Numbered from the stretch's first letter, positions 12,257-23,857 are shown. The stretch: DNA of 64,000 nucleotides from Przewalskia tangutica (GCA_029844215.1 CM056728.1:89279676-89343675); one strand, 5' to 3'. Made by a program: numbers and translations. The notes: a model not told the origin generated them from the letters alone.

Positions 12257-12538
12257 TCCTATTGGTCCAAAATTATTTCTTCACAAAAACATTCTATATT
12301 TGGCCAAAATATCTCAAAATCTCGTGGGCCCCACAAAATCGTAAAATTTCCTGTGAGCACCACATGACCAAATCCGAGACTTAAAAATCCAAAACTTCAA
12401 TATTCTATAATAATTCCATATACAAAATTTCAGAATCAAATTCCAAGTCGTTAACGTTTTCCTTCACAAAATTCAATTCTTAAATCCTTAATCATGTTCT
12501 CAATTAGTAGCTCTGGTATTACGGGGTGTAACACTGAC

Positions 12539-13500
12539 GATCTGGAACGAGTCGTTCCAGATCTACAGGACTCGAAAGCTGCTGACTATCCATAACTTAA
12601 GGTTCCAGATCTACAAAACTCAGAAATTCTAGATGTTGAACCAAACCGGAGTAAAAGAGGGGACAAAGACTTGTTCCAAGTCATCTAGCTTATATACTTA
12701 AGAATAAACCATGGACAATTAATAAAGAATTGTCCACTCAGAAGCATCTCTTTGGAAAGAAGCTACATGAAGAAGTAGATTCCGTCATATAGAACCATAT
12801 GCATGTGATGGTTGATCTTCCTCCGGGAAAGGAACCTTTTGGGCTGTAAAAATGGATACTCAAATTGAGTATAAAGTAGATGGATATATTGACAAGTATA
12901 CGGCCTCGGCTACCTGGACATGTGCTCCTATGTGAACAGCTTAACATTCAGGGCCATCGCAGTCCTGCGTGACATGTTGAGACAACCTTCCTAACGGGAA
13001 AGTTGGTTTTGTGGACTGTTAGGCTTCTCCCTGAACTTCCATTTTGGTCCCTAAGATATTTACATTTTGGTCCTGAAAGATTCAGATAAAATAGAAACAA
13101 TGAATCTGACTACAGAAACATTGACTCTGAAGTTAGAAAGCCAAGACTTGGAAAACCAACAGTCTGAAAGTGGAGGAAGAAAGTAATACGGAACAACCCA
13201 AGGGATATGAGGTTTCAGGAAATAGAAGAAAGTCTGTTGACCTGTCAAATCTCTATGCGAGCAAAAACAGGCCCCGAAGCAATGGCAAAACTTGATAGTA
13301 CTCTACTATCGAAGGGTTTCTCCGTTAATGTATGTGACAAATGTGTCTACTTGAAAGGTAATTCTGACTCGTTCATGATATGCCTTTATGTAGACGACAT
13401 GTTGATCACAAGGAATAGTCCTAGGTTGATCCTAGAGACTAATGAGTATGTTGAAATAATATTTCGACATGAAAGGATATGGGTATTGTAGATGACATCT
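12539..13500 (+). pseudogene. Copia reverse transcriptase remnant (element A)
   Basis: After the element B target duplication the copia polyprotein resumes. Around 12735-12905 the reading KEAIHEEVDSVI, VDLPPGKEPFGCKW and YKVDGYIDKY follows the start of the copia RT domain. At 13310-13420 GFSVNVCDKCVYLKG followed by MICLYVDDMLIT carries the YVDD catalytic box of copia RT. Reverse transcriptase copies retrotransposon RNA to cDNA. The stretch between the two blocks is shortened and frameshifted, and stop codons follow at about 13490, so no enzyme can be made. It reads on to RNase H at 13640 and beyond. Confidence 0.8.
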
Positions 13501-13639
13501 TATGAATTGGAATTTCTAATACATCTAACGGACTGGTCTAATTCCAAACTCATCTGTGGTGAGCTTGACAGTCTCGTTGAAGTCACCAATGGATATGAAT
13601 CATAGAGTGGATTGGAATTATGGTGCACCTATATGTCAG

Positions 13640-14045
13640 GAGGGAAATGCGCAAGTCACTTGTAGTTCAAAGTATTTTACACACTACAACTGACCTGGTA
13701 TCGGCTCATAAAAGAAGATCAGTTGAACTAAGGTTCACTCGTGATTTTAGAAATTATCAGTAGAAGGTGTTAAATCGGATGTGACGACATCCGAATTATG
13801 GTATTCTGGATGTCTAGCGGTTCTGGGAGAACTCAGTGATGCAAACTGGACATCAGACCTGAAGAACACCAAAGCCTCAAATGGATGTGCATGGTGTGTC
13901 TTAGGAAAATCCTCTAAGAAAAACTTGCATCGGCCGATTCTTGATGAAATCAGAGTTTATTGCTTTGTACAAAGCATGATGAGAAGTTTAGTAACTTCAC
14001 GACCTCTTAGAGGATGTCCTTTATTGGGAGTAACTCGTGATTGCA
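13640..14045 (+). pseudogene. Copia RNase H remnant, first part (element A)
   Basis: LSDANWTSDLKNTKASNG (about 13835-13890) matches the copia RNase H segment usually seen as SDADWA...STSG, with the first catalytic Asp. Near 13920-13975 a shifted frame gives KTCIGRFLMKSEFIALYKA, matching the conserved block that carries the catalytic Glu. The domain is cut at 14045 by element C (TSD TTGCA) and continues at 23041. It is broken by frameshifts independent of that insertion. Confidence 0.75.
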
Positions 14046-14264
14046 TGTTATACCCCGTATTTCTAGAGTATGTACGTAAGGACGTACGTAAAAAAGTTTG
14101 AAGCTTAAAGTAGGCTTGGCCGATTTTATTTTTGTGCACAACACCCGGTTAGAGTCGTTTTTCGACGAAACATTTTGCATAACTTGCGAAGGGAAAATTC
14201 CGGCTATGTCATTTTTAATTTTTGCGGATTTTTCCGAGAGACGAAACATTTTGGACCAACGGGA

Positions 14265-14282
14265 GGGTGACATGTGTCACCC
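14265..14282. promoter_or_regulatory. LTR palindrome GGGTGACATGTGTCACCC
   Basis: Same arms as the element B palindrome with a central TG in place of CG. Repeated in the 3' LTR at 19871-19888. Confidence 0.55.
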
Positions 14283-14453
14283 TCATGTTGGGCGTCTTTT
14301 GGGGCGGCAACTTGCACGATTTGCAAGTCAAGTGGGTAAGATATTTTTGTAGATATTTGTGAGGGTTTTAAGGAGTAGGGACTAGGGGGCACTTGGGCAC
14401 ATCTTGGCCCTCCACTTGCCCCCCACTTGGCTAGATCATGGCCCTTGATTTCC

Positions 14454-14463
14454 CTATAAATAC
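14454..14463 (+). promoter_or_regulatory. LTR TATA box (element C)
   Basis: CTATAAATACCCCTCCCC is a strong plant TATA context. A second TATAAATACCCCC lies near 14673. Both recur in the 3' LTR (20060 and about 20279). Confidence 0.6.
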
Positions 14464-16439
14464 CCCTCCCCCTTTGAAGACTTCTTCATCCAAAAACTTT
14501 CCTAAGTCTAAAATCCTCCCCCCCTCTCCTTGTAGTGTTTCGTCCAAACACCCCCCTCCCCCTTTGAGAAGGCCCCTTGGCCGAGAGCCCCTCCCCCCCT
14601 TGGCCGAGAGTACCCCCCCTCCTAGTGGGGTTGGCCGAGGGGTGTACACCCCCCCCTTGTGGTGTTGTCTCGTATAAATACCCCCCTCTTGGTAGAAATA
14701 CTCTCCAAAGTATTGTTACTATACCCAAATTACCTTAGCCGTATACCTTGTAGTATTCCAAAGATACCTCTATGCGTAGAGCCCGAAAATACTACCTTTT
14801 GTCTTTTTTGTCTCAAACCGAAATCCTAAGGAAAATCTCCCTAGTTGGTTGGAGTATTGAAAAGAAGTTGCGTAGAACTTCTAAGGGTTGTTTGGAGCGG
14901 GTTGGAGCACCCGGAGTAGGAGCTAAACGTTGCTAAGGACCGACATTTATACTTGGATAATTATGGGCTTATCGAGGTAAATATCTTGTCTCCCTATTGT
15001 AATTAAGTGTACATACTGTTGAAGTATAAGAATAAGTATAAGTTATATACAAGGAAGTATATAAGAAGAAAATGGAACTGTACTTACATAGGATTGTATT
15101 ACAGTAGACTTGTGAAGTTTGATGGGTAGGGAAGGGCTGCCCAATTTTCCGTAGAATCTTGTATCTAGATTTAATCTACCGAGTAGTCTAGACTTTGATA
15201 GACTTGTATAACCTTTATAGGTTGAATGTTCTGTGAGTAGCATGTGCTACTTGAAAGGTGGACAAGGCTAGCCGGGTTATAGCCGTGGAGCGTTTTGCTA
15301 ATAGTCGATAATCGTCGCGAGGTATGTGATTCTTCCTATACTCTTGAGCATGAAGTAATTTAAAAGAATATATATATGTAGTACGGTAGACGTACGTGTG
15401 TTAACTGAACGTAGTTGTACGGCAATGTCTTTTGACTTAAGCCTGAATAATAAGAATTTTGAAGTATTTCAAAAGATTTAAGAACCGTTTTTGAAAGAAG
15501 AGTAATACTTGTTTTTAAAAGCTTAAGAGTTATACTAGCTTTATGGGAAGTTAGGTATAACGGCTTAAGAAAGATAAAAAGAATGATTTATTGATTTTAG
15601 AAGTTAAGAGACTTGATCTTAAAAGATAAGAGACTTGACTTAATTAAATTAATATGAATTTTGTGTGAAACCTCATTCGTGAGTAATGAGTACTTGGTTT
15701 TTAAAAGGAATAATGTTTCTTGATTTGGAAATCGAGTGAGTATCGACAAACCACTGCGGCGTTAATAAAGAAATGTTTTGATTAATGAAGTATTATTAAA
15801 ACCGTGACACCTCCATCTGCATAGAAGCTAAGATGAGACAAAATGATATTACATTTCCTAGATCATGGCTGCTTAATAAGATTGATTATGAACAAGAATA
15901 ACCTACTCACATATAAGGCATATGTTTCTCAGATTGTTTAAAAGAGAATTATATTCTTAAATTAATAAGACTATGAACTACGAAACCTTTCTAAAATAAG
16001 AAACGTGAACATTTGAAATTAGGCAAACTTGAACGTTTGGAAAATAATGTTGTTACTTGATTTTACAAAGGGAAGTGTTTTGGTTTACTTAAAAAGACAG
16101 TCACTCTATTTTATACTACGGGTATTGTGTGACTTCTGTGAAAGAAACAGATCTTTTAAAGAGTTAATGTATGAAGTACTTTGGGGATAGATACCCGAAC
16201 TTGTTAGCATAAAGTACCTTGTGTGAATAACTTGATTGTGTTGGTTTGTGATAGCCTTGTAATACTTTCTTGTTGATGTGATAAGTAAACATGTTAGGAT
16301 GCTACGTGTGTTAGTATCTTGTGATTGTTATGAAAGGGGGTCATTCTTGTTGTGCTTACGTTGTTAAACGTTAAGCCCGTTGTACTGTTATTGTATCACA
16401 TACCCCATTGACTTATTATACCGAGGGCTTGCCACCCTT

Positions 16440-16760
16440 GATGCGGGTCCATACGGCCTATGCGGTCTGTGAGACTATGCGGAGCAGCGGTATGCTCCAG
16501 GATTGATCATTCCGGGTGTTTAGCCCGACGCTGGATGCCCTACGCGTCCATAGGACTATGCGGTCTTTTGAGACTATGCGGTTGCGGTAGTCGAGCGGAT
16601 ACTGGGTTAAAACTGCCTCCCACGCGGGTATACCTCGGCGATGCAGGACCGTGATTCGAGGAATACCTCATGCGGTGCGGTGTGACCTATGCGAGTGCGG
16701 TAAGTTCGAGGATAGACGCGCACATTGATATCGCGGCGAGTGGCGGCCGATCGTGGTGCG
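16440..16760. repeat. ATGCGG motif cluster in LTR
   Basis: Short CTATGCGGTC / ATGCGG motifs recur at irregular 15-40 bp spacing. The same kind of cluster is in the 3' LTR (about 22025-22330) and in the LTRs of F and G. Confidence 0.6.
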
Positions 16761-17401
16761 GTAGAAAGACCTCGTGATACGATTTATGGCATTTTTGATG
16801 CGTGGGTCTTAGTAGTCGGCTATGCCTTCGTACTTACCGTGCGGTTCTATTGTGATGACTTTGAGGCGTGAGTCACGACTTGACATATCGCTTATTTATT
16901 GTGAAGCGTAGTTTGGTTATCATACATGTCTCGCTTTATATAGACTACTATGATTTCATTTCTGATTTATTTTCGCCACATACTACTGTTATCTTGACCT
17001 CCTTGAGGCTGCGTTCATGCCGCGGTAAAGGTACACGATCGTTAATCCTCGCTCTTAGGGTCACATTCAGCGTTTGGGAAAGCTCCGTTTCTCGAGGCTT
17101 ATCGATGTATAGTCCTGTCGTTATAGGTATTTACATTCGGGGTATGGCGGGCCTGTCCCGCCATTGTTGTCGTATCATTCTTAGAGTGCAGAAATCTTTG
17201 TGGCGAGTTGTAGAAAGGGATGTAGCTCGTTCAAATTGTTATTTATATATATCCGAAGGTAAGTTTTAGTTGCTTTGTCTTATTTCACCGTCTTATTACA
17301 TTGGTTTCATGTATTGTCTTTATATTCCGCTGATTTCTCGATGTATGACTCTTGGGGTGCGGGTAAGGCACGATCCACGAACCGGTTAGTCGTGACAAAA
17401 G

Positions 17402-17412
17402 TGGTATCGAGC
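17402..17412 (+). other. Primer-binding site of element C, one base short
   Basis: It reads TGGTATCGAGC where the tRNA-iMet complement is TGGTATCAGAGC, so CAG has become CG. Position, four bases after the LTR, matches complex F. Confidence 0.8.
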
Positions 17413-17466
17413 GATTAATCCTCGGAAAGTGTCTGAGCCGTATCCGATGAGAGTCTTGATTATCGG

Positions 17467-17482
17467 TGTTGTGCGCACCACA
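17467..17482 (+). other. Leader palindrome (element C)
   Basis: TGTTGTGCGCACCACA is an imperfect palindrome at the same distance from the primer-binding site as in B and F, with GC inserted at its centre. Confidence 0.45.
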
Positions 17483-17598
17483 CCAATGTCGAGAGGCTAT
17501 AGGATATTTAGGATTGGTTTCTATTCTTCTCACTCGAGATCGTGCCTTAGAGCCGTGTTGTAAGTTGGACCCTCTAACGTATTTCTTTCCTTACCGTT

Positions 17599-18330
17599 AT
17601 GCCTCGCGTAGGCAAACCCGCCCGGAGGCGAAGCGGCGAGCTGCGAGTAGAGTTCGAGGGTTACGAGGGCACAGGCCCAATCATCACCGGGTGGTGCCAT
17701 TCGGGAGTTCGCGACGCCACCCCAGCGAGTTTATGCACGGCGGCGATTCCTCTGCGGCCATGACATTTGAACCTTCGGTTCACGGCCAGGGCAGAGAATA
17801 TAGATTGCAAAGGCGCGACCATTACTAACTATGGATTTGGCTACCGGAGAGTATACCGATGTCTGCGAGTCTTGATGACTATCTAAGAGAGGTTGTGCAA
17901 GAGAAATTCTTGATTGGGCTTGAGCATGGCACGTATGCGGGCTTATGCGCGAGCCAAGAAACATGAGATCGGCGGGTTAACCGAGGATAGCGAGAAGAGG
18001 GCGAGCAATGAGTCCTTTGGTAACTTTCGGCGAATCGCCTCGCGGCAGATTAGATATGCACATCCACGGTCGCGAGTGGTCCTCGCGGGGTTCGGGGCGT
18101 CGGGTATGCAGGAGTTGGTCGAGCTCGAGCTTAGGTTCGGCTACTGCGTAGGTTCCGGCCACCGGATTGATTTTCCCAGTGTTCAACGTGACAGGCGTCA
18201 TCCCGGGGAATGTCGTCTTTTAGTTGGTACTTGTTGTACCTACGGCCGTCAGGGCCAGGTGTCGAGGGATATCCTAGTAGGAGGACTCAGCCTTCAGGAT
18301 CGGTGGGTAGTTCGTCATCTTCCATAGCTA
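17599..18330 (+). pseudogene. Gypsy gag remnant (element C)
   Basis: ATG at 17599 starts MPRVGKPARRR, equivalent to the MPPRK start of gag in complex F. RMRAYARAKKHE near 17929-17965 corresponds to the end of the Retrotrans_gag core (RMQAYAQGIEDRE in F). Near 18178-18280 the paired cysteine blocks of the zinc knuckle region appear, but the second reads CCTYGRQGQVSRDI in place of CYSCGQQGHLKRDC, so a Cys and the His are lost. Gag forms the particle that packages element RNA. Most of the gag core is missing and the frames are broken, so it is non-functional. Confidence 0.7.
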
Positions 18331-18940
18331 TGCGCCTGCAGGCGAGTTTTATTAGAACGACTAAGGGGAGTGAAGCAGTAGAAAAAGGTATATCCTTAAC
18401 CCTCTAGAGATCAGTATGTGTGATAAGACGAGTATATCATAAGTGCTATGTTCTGATAGCGGTGTGTTAGTTGTGATTAGAAACCTTGGTTAGTAAAAGG
18501 GGTAAGATTGGGGGATAAGAAAAAGTGTGAGCCTTAGAGCTTTATACGTAGAGACCTTAGAGGTAAGGCCATCTCGGGTAAAGATGTATTGTTATGTTTG
18601 ATCCTTATCGGAGTGCATAGTGCACGTGAGGTATGTTTGTATAATAAGTCCCTGAGTAGTGTGAAATGAAAGAGGGTAGTTGAGCTAAGAAGACCGCTAG
18701 GTTTTCATAACGTGATTAGTGAGAGTTTTTCGGATCGGGGAGCTAGTGTTTTGCGCGTTGTCGGGTCGGGTTGAGGCCACGTTGCGGGTCAACCCGCGGC
18801 CTGTATGGTGGTGGGGTCAGTTTGTGGTGGTCCCGCCTTGTGATAGGGTCATGAGGGTGTTAGGCCCATGTTTGGTTAACCAGCGTACGAGTCGTAGATG
18901 CATTCGACCAGTAGTCGGGCCGAGGAGGTCAGCCCGTCTT
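18331..18940 (+). other. Unassigned filler in place of pol (element C)
   Basis: Between the gag and integrase pieces, where protease, RT and RNase H should lie, there is about 600 bp with no recognisable pol motif. It may be unrelated sequence picked up during a deletion or a very decayed remnant. Confidence 0.4.
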
Positions 18941-19490
18941 GTCTTCTAGTAAAGACTGTGTACTCGGTAGTAAGTTGCGAGATGATTATTTCAGGAAGGT
19001 TGTACGGCTGCACGAGGTGCCTACCTTCACCTTATGACAGACAGTGGAGCCCAGGGTACGGCTGTTTCTTTTTCTGGAGGTTTTACCAGGCAGGGTTAGG
19101 AACTCAGGTGAGTCTCCGTATCGTATTCATCCTCGGGCCAGTGTTTTGATTTCAGGGGTAGCTGTGAGGATTGTTGCCTCCTGTAGAGGGAGTGTTGTAG
19201 CTACCATTTCAGCGTTCGGATATTGCCTTATGAAGCCTTAGGGGCGGAAGTGTAAGTTGCCGGTCGTTTGGTTCGATGTTGGCAAGGTTCAGATAGTTGG
19301 TTTATACTTGATCAACAGAAATGTGGTAGGTTATGAGAAAGAGTTCGAGTGTACAAGAAGGGTACGACACGTAAGGGAAGAAGCAAGCATGTATGGCGAG
19401 CATAGATGTGATCATTTCTTTTGTAAAGAGAAGGTGCGAAGGAAGTATATTTTAGACCCCAGAGAGAGGTATTTGTGGTGATGTTAGAGG
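18941..19490 (+). pseudogene. Gypsy integrase remnant (element C)
   Basis: Codons around 18990-19140 follow the complex F integrase (VRLHGVP, then the region of the second catalytic Asp, then LGTQV and FHP) in several frames. YEALYGR-like codons follow near 19230, and a WFDVGKVQIVGLYLI stretch near 19266-19315 matches the segment after the core (WFEVGKVRLVGPDLI in F). The chromodomain part is hardly recognisable before the polypurine tract. No catalytic triad survives in one frame. Confidence 0.65.
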
Positions 19491-19638
19491 TGTTTCCTCG
19501 TGGACTTGGATGAAAGTATTTGCGCGGGTGTTTCTGTGGCCAGGTGTGGCAGGATTGTTCTCGTAAGTATAATAGTGAAGACTATACTGGCGCGCGTTGT
19601 TTTGAGACTTAGAAGGAACATTCAGGACGAATGTTTCT

Positions 19639-19651
19639 AAGGAGGGGAGAA
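19639..19651 (+). other. Polypurine tract of element C
   Basis: AAGGAGGGGAGAA lies immediately before the 3' LTR, preceded by the GGACGAATGTTTCT motif shared with F and G. Confidence 0.85.
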
Positions 19652-22600
19652 TGTTATACCCCGTATTTCCAGAGTATGTACGTAAGGACGTACGTAGAAA
19701 AGTTTGAAGCTTAAAGTAGGCTTGGCCGATTTTATTTTTGTGCACAACACCCGGTTAGAGTCGTTTTTCGACGAAACATTTTGCATAACTTGCGAAGGGA
19801 AAATTCCGGCTATGTCATTTTTAATTTTTGCGGATTTTTCCGAGAGACGAAACATTTTGGACCAACGGGAGGGTGACATGTGTCACCCTCATGTTGGGCG
19901 TCTTTTGGGGCGGCAACTTGCACGATTTGCAAGTCAAGTGGGTAAGATATTTTTGTAGATATTTGTGAGGGTTTTAAAGAGTAGGGACTAGGGGGCACTT
20001 GGGCACATCTTGGCCCTCCACTTGCCCCCCACTTGGCTAGATCATGGCCCTTGATTTCCCTATAAATACCCCTCCCCCTTTGAAGACTTCTTCATCCAAA
20101 AACTTTCCTAAGTCTAAAATCCTCCCCCCTCTCCTTGTAGTGTTTCGTCCAAACACCCCCCTCCCCCTTTGAGAAGGCCCCTTGGCCGAGAGCCCCTCCC
20201 CCCCTTGGCCGAGAGTACCCCCCCTCCTAGTGGGGTTGGCCGAGGGGTGTACACCCCCCCCTTGTGGTGTTGTCTCGTATAAATACCCCCCTCTTGGTAG
20301 AAATACTCTCCAAAGTATTGTTCTTATACCCAAATTACCTTAGTAGTATACCTTGTAGTATTCCAAAGATACCTCTGTCGTAGAGCAAAAATACTACCTT
20401 TTGTCTTTTTGTCTCAAACCAAATCCTAAGGAAAATCTCCTAGTTGGTTGGAGTATTAAAAAGAAGTTAAATAGAACTTCTAAGGGTTGTTTGGAGCGGG
20501 TTGGAGCACCGGAGTAGGAGCTAAACGTTGCTAAGGACCGACATTTATACTTGGATAATGATGGGCTTATCGAGGTAAATATCTTGTCTCCCTATTGTAA
20601 TTAAGTGTACATCCTGTTGAAGTATAAGAATAAGTATCAGTTATATACAAGGAAGTATATAAGAAGAAAATGGAACTGTACTTACATAGGATTGTATTCT
20701 GAGACTTGTGAAGTTTGATGGGTAGGGAAGGGCTGCCCAATTTTCCGTAGAATCTTGTATCTAGATTTAATCTACCGAGTAGTCTAGACTTTGATAGACT
20801 TGTATAACCTTTATAGGTTGAATGTTCTGTGAGTAGCATGTGCTACTTGAAAGGTGGACAAGGCTAGCCGGGTTATAGCCGTGGAGCGTTTTGCTAATAG
20901 TCGATAATCGTCGCGAGGTATGTGATTCTTCCTATACTCTTGAGCATGAAGTAATTTAAAAGAATATATATATGTAGTACGGTAGACGTACGTGTGTTAA
21001 CTGAACGTAGTTGTACGGCAATGTCTTTTGACTTAAGCCTGAATAATAAGAATTTTGAAGTATTTCAAAAGATTTAAGAACCGTTTTTGAAAGAAGAGTA
21101 ATACTTGTTTTTAAAAGCTTAAGAGTTATACTAGCTTTATGGGAAGTTAGGTATAACGGCTTAAGAAAGATAAAAAGAATGATTTATTGATTTTAGAAGT
21201 TAAGAGACTTGATCTTAAAAGATAAGAGACTTGACTTAATTAAATTAATATGAATTTTGTGTGAAACCTCATTCGTGAGTAATGAGTACTTGGTTTTTAA
21301 AAGGAATAATGTTTCTTGATTTGAAATCGAGTGAGTATCGACAAACCATGCGGCGTTAATAAAGGGAAATGTTTTGATTAATGAAGTATTATTAAAACCA
21401 GTAGAAACCTCCATCTGCATAGAAGCTAAGATGAGACAAAATGATATTACATTTCCTAGATCATGGCTGCTTAATAAGATTGATTATGAACAAGAATAAC
21501 CTACTCACATATAAGGCATATGTTTCTCAGATTGTTTAAAAGAGAATTATATTCTTAAATTAATAAGACTATGAACTACGAAACCTTTCTAAAATAAGAA
21601 ACGTGAACATTTGAAATTAGGCAAACTTGAACGTTTGGAAAATAATGTTGTTACTTGATTTTACAAAGGGAAGTGTTTTGGTTTACTTAAAAAGGCATAC
21701 CTCTATTTTATACTACGGGTATTGTGTGACTTCTGTGAAAGAAACAGATCTTTTAAAGAGTTAATGTATGAAGTACTTTGGGGATAGATACCCGAACTTG
21801 TTAGCATAAAGTACCTTGTGTGAATAACTTGATTGTGTTGGTTTGTGATAGCCTTGTAATACTTTCTTGTTGATGTGATAAGTAAACATGTTAGGATGCT
21901 ACGTGTGTTAGTATCTTGTGATTGTTATGAAAGGGGTCATTCTTGTTGTGCTTACGTTGTTAAGCGTTAAGCGTTATCTTGTTATTGTATCACATACCCG
22001 TTGACTTATTATACCGAGGGCTTGCACGCGCTTGATGCGGTCCATACGGCTATGCGGTCTGTGAGACTATGCGGAGCGGCGGTATGCTCGAGATTGATCA
22101 TTCGGGTGTTTAGCCCACGCGAGGATGCCTATGCGGTCCATGGACTATGCGGTCTTTTGAGACTATGCGAGGCTGCGGTAGTCCGGCGGATCTGGGGTTA
22201 AGCTGCCTCCGTCGCGGTATACCTCGGTGATGCAGGACCGTGATTCGAGAATACCTCATGCGGTGCGTGTGACCTATGCGGAGGCTGCGGTAAGTTCGAG
22301 GATAGACGCGCACATTGATCTGCGGCGAGTGGCGGCCGATCATGTGGTGGTCTAGAAAGACCTCGTGATACAGTTTATGGCATTTTTGGTACTGTGGGTC
22401 TTAGTAGTCGGCTATGCCTTCGTACTTACCCCGTACGGTTCTATTGTGATGACTTTGAGGGCGTGAGTCCCTGACTTGACATGACTGCTTATTTATTGTG
22501 AACTGTAGTTTGGTTATCATACATGTCTCCTGCTTTATATAGACTACTATGATTTCATTTACAGTATTTATTTTCAGTTTCACATACTTGGTACCTGTTG

Positions 22601-23035
22601 TACTGACCTCCTTCGGGGGGCTGCGTTCATGCCGCAGGTAAAGGTACACCAGTCGTTGATCCTCGCTCTTAGGGTCACAGTTCAGCGTTTGGGAAAGCTC
22701 CGTTTCTCCGGAGGCTTATCAGTGGTATAGTCCCCTGTCGTTATAGGTATTTACATTCAGGGGTATGGCGGGGCCCTGTCCCGCCATTGTTGTCGTATCA
22801 TTCTTAGAGGTCTGTAGTACTGTTGTGGGCAGAGTTGTAGAAAGGGATGTAACTGTTCAAATTGTTATTTATATATACTGAAGGTAACCGTTTTTGGTTA
22901 GCCTGTCTTCTTATTTCACTGTCTTATTACATTGGTTTCATGTATTGTCTTTATATTCCGCTGATTTCTCTGATGTATGACTACTGGGGTGCCCGGGTAA
23001 GGCACCAGTCACGGGCCCCGGTTCGGGTCGTGACA
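19652..23035 (+). repeat. 3' LTR of element C
   Basis: 3384 bp, partner of 14046-17397. The TATA box is at 20060-20069 and the palindrome at 19871-19888. It keeps CAG/CTG triplets that the 5' copy lacks, for example CCGCAGG against CCGCGG. Confidence 0.92.
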
Positions 23036-23040
23036 TTGCA

Positions 23041-23857
23041 TTAGTTATACACTGTAAAGGCACGGATGACAACATCTGAACATATCTGTCGGAGACATAA
23101 GAATGTATGTTAGTTGATCATCACGGGTGACATTTCATTGATTACTAATCAAAGAATATAGTGGACCCTTAAACTAAAAGGGCTATCTAAAGATCAAGAG
23201 TTCTGCCGGTCTAGGGAAATTGGCGTAAAACCCAAATCAATACTAACCTTTGCGGTGGAAACCCAACCATACTGACTGGAGATCCTAAGAATTTGGTTCA
23301 ATGGGAAAACTAAGTCGCAAAAGGTTTAGTTGAGCTCTTCGGTGGAAGCAAGAGCACTTCGAATGATGATTTCTGTAAAGAAACATGAATCCAAAGCAGT
23401 TCCCATGATAGACCTTCAAGTGCTACCTGCATGGTGGGTAAAGGTTAAATTTCCAAAATCTTTAATGATCTTCAACGATTGAGGTTAGGTTTGGAGAAAC
23501 TTTTAATGGTGACTAACACTTGTGAAATGGGGTATAGCAGTATACCTTCTAAGAGACCACCTATTTAAGTGCGAGGACTGGCCGCCTCAAATGAACACAC
23601 TTAAGAAACCAATTGTATCCACGGCTACAACAGACAAAACATTAAGAAGAACAGAGTAAGGAAAGTTGTTATGTTGGTACCGTTGTATTGACTTACACTA
23701 AACACTGAAGGTTCAAGACATCACGTTTACCGCACATTAAGTAAGTCCGATAGTATTCAACTATGGATGGTTCAAATATACGACTACCTATCTAGATGCA
23801 ATATTGGTCCACCGAAAGATTGCTAGAAAGACACCTTGTGAGTGTGCCAAAATCTCT
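23041..23857 (+). pseudogene. Copia RNase H remnant, second part (element A)
   Basis: The element A polyprotein resumes right after the TTGCA duplication. A HCKGTDDNI..LSET stretch and then a VDPLTKRA stretch near 23165-23185 follow the C-terminal part of copia RNase H, whose KDNVADPLTK motif carries the last catalytic Asp. GGNPTILTGDPKNLVQWEN near 23255-23310 is the usual tail after RNase H in one copia group. Frame breaks show that it is dead. From about 23320 to the polypurine tract there is no coding signal. Confidence 0.75.

Larger units (their letters stand above)
4821..12533 (-). mobile_element. Gypsy element B, non-autonomous (minus strand)
   Basis: Two LTRs (4821-7689 and 9187-12533) flank a 1.5-kb interior. 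On the plus strand they start TGTCA and end GGTGTAACA, the reverse of the TGTTACACC...TGACA ends of gypsy complex F. The flanks CTGAC (4816-4820) and CTGAC (12534-12538) are a perfect 5-bp target duplication. A primer-binding site and a polypurine tract are present in minus orientation, but no gag or pol is recognisable. It therefore looks like a large-LTR non-autonomous derivative needing enzymes from related elements. Confidence 0.9.
9187..12533 (-). repeat. 5' LTR of gypsy element B
   Basis: This 3347-bp copy is otherwise nearly identical to 4821-7689. Its extra length is six more minisatellite units plus about 160 bp near 10805-10960 that includes a doubled AAATCCACTCACTTTA motif. Confidence 0.9.
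14046..17397 (+). repeat. 5' LTR of element C
   Basis: A 3352-bp LTR nearly identical to 19652-23035 except in the last kilobase, where differences pile up at CAG, CTG and G-runs. The first 700 bp carry the G-box-like palindrome and two TATA-like boxes in a C-rich setting; the last third carries a cluster of ATGCGG motifs. Confidence 0.92.
14046..23035 (+). mobile_element. Gypsy element C, long-LTR deletion derivative
   Basis: LTRs at 14046-17397 and 19652-23035 flank a 2.25-kb interior. Both start TGTTATACCCCGTATTT and end GTGACA. The flanks TTGCA (14041-14045) and TTGCA (23036-23040) are a perfect target duplication. The interior keeps a primer-binding site, gag pieces with a damaged zinc knuckle, integrase pieces and a polypurine tract, but no RT or RNase H. 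LTR ends, leader and gag place it with chromodomain gypsy elements such as complex F, so it probably depended on such a relative. Confidence 0.92.

Noticed and set aside
14431..14728. Gly/Pro-rich ORFs near 14431-14728 and 20037-20333
   Set aside because: They are chance frames through the C-rich core promoter region of the element C LTRs, duplicated because the LTR is.
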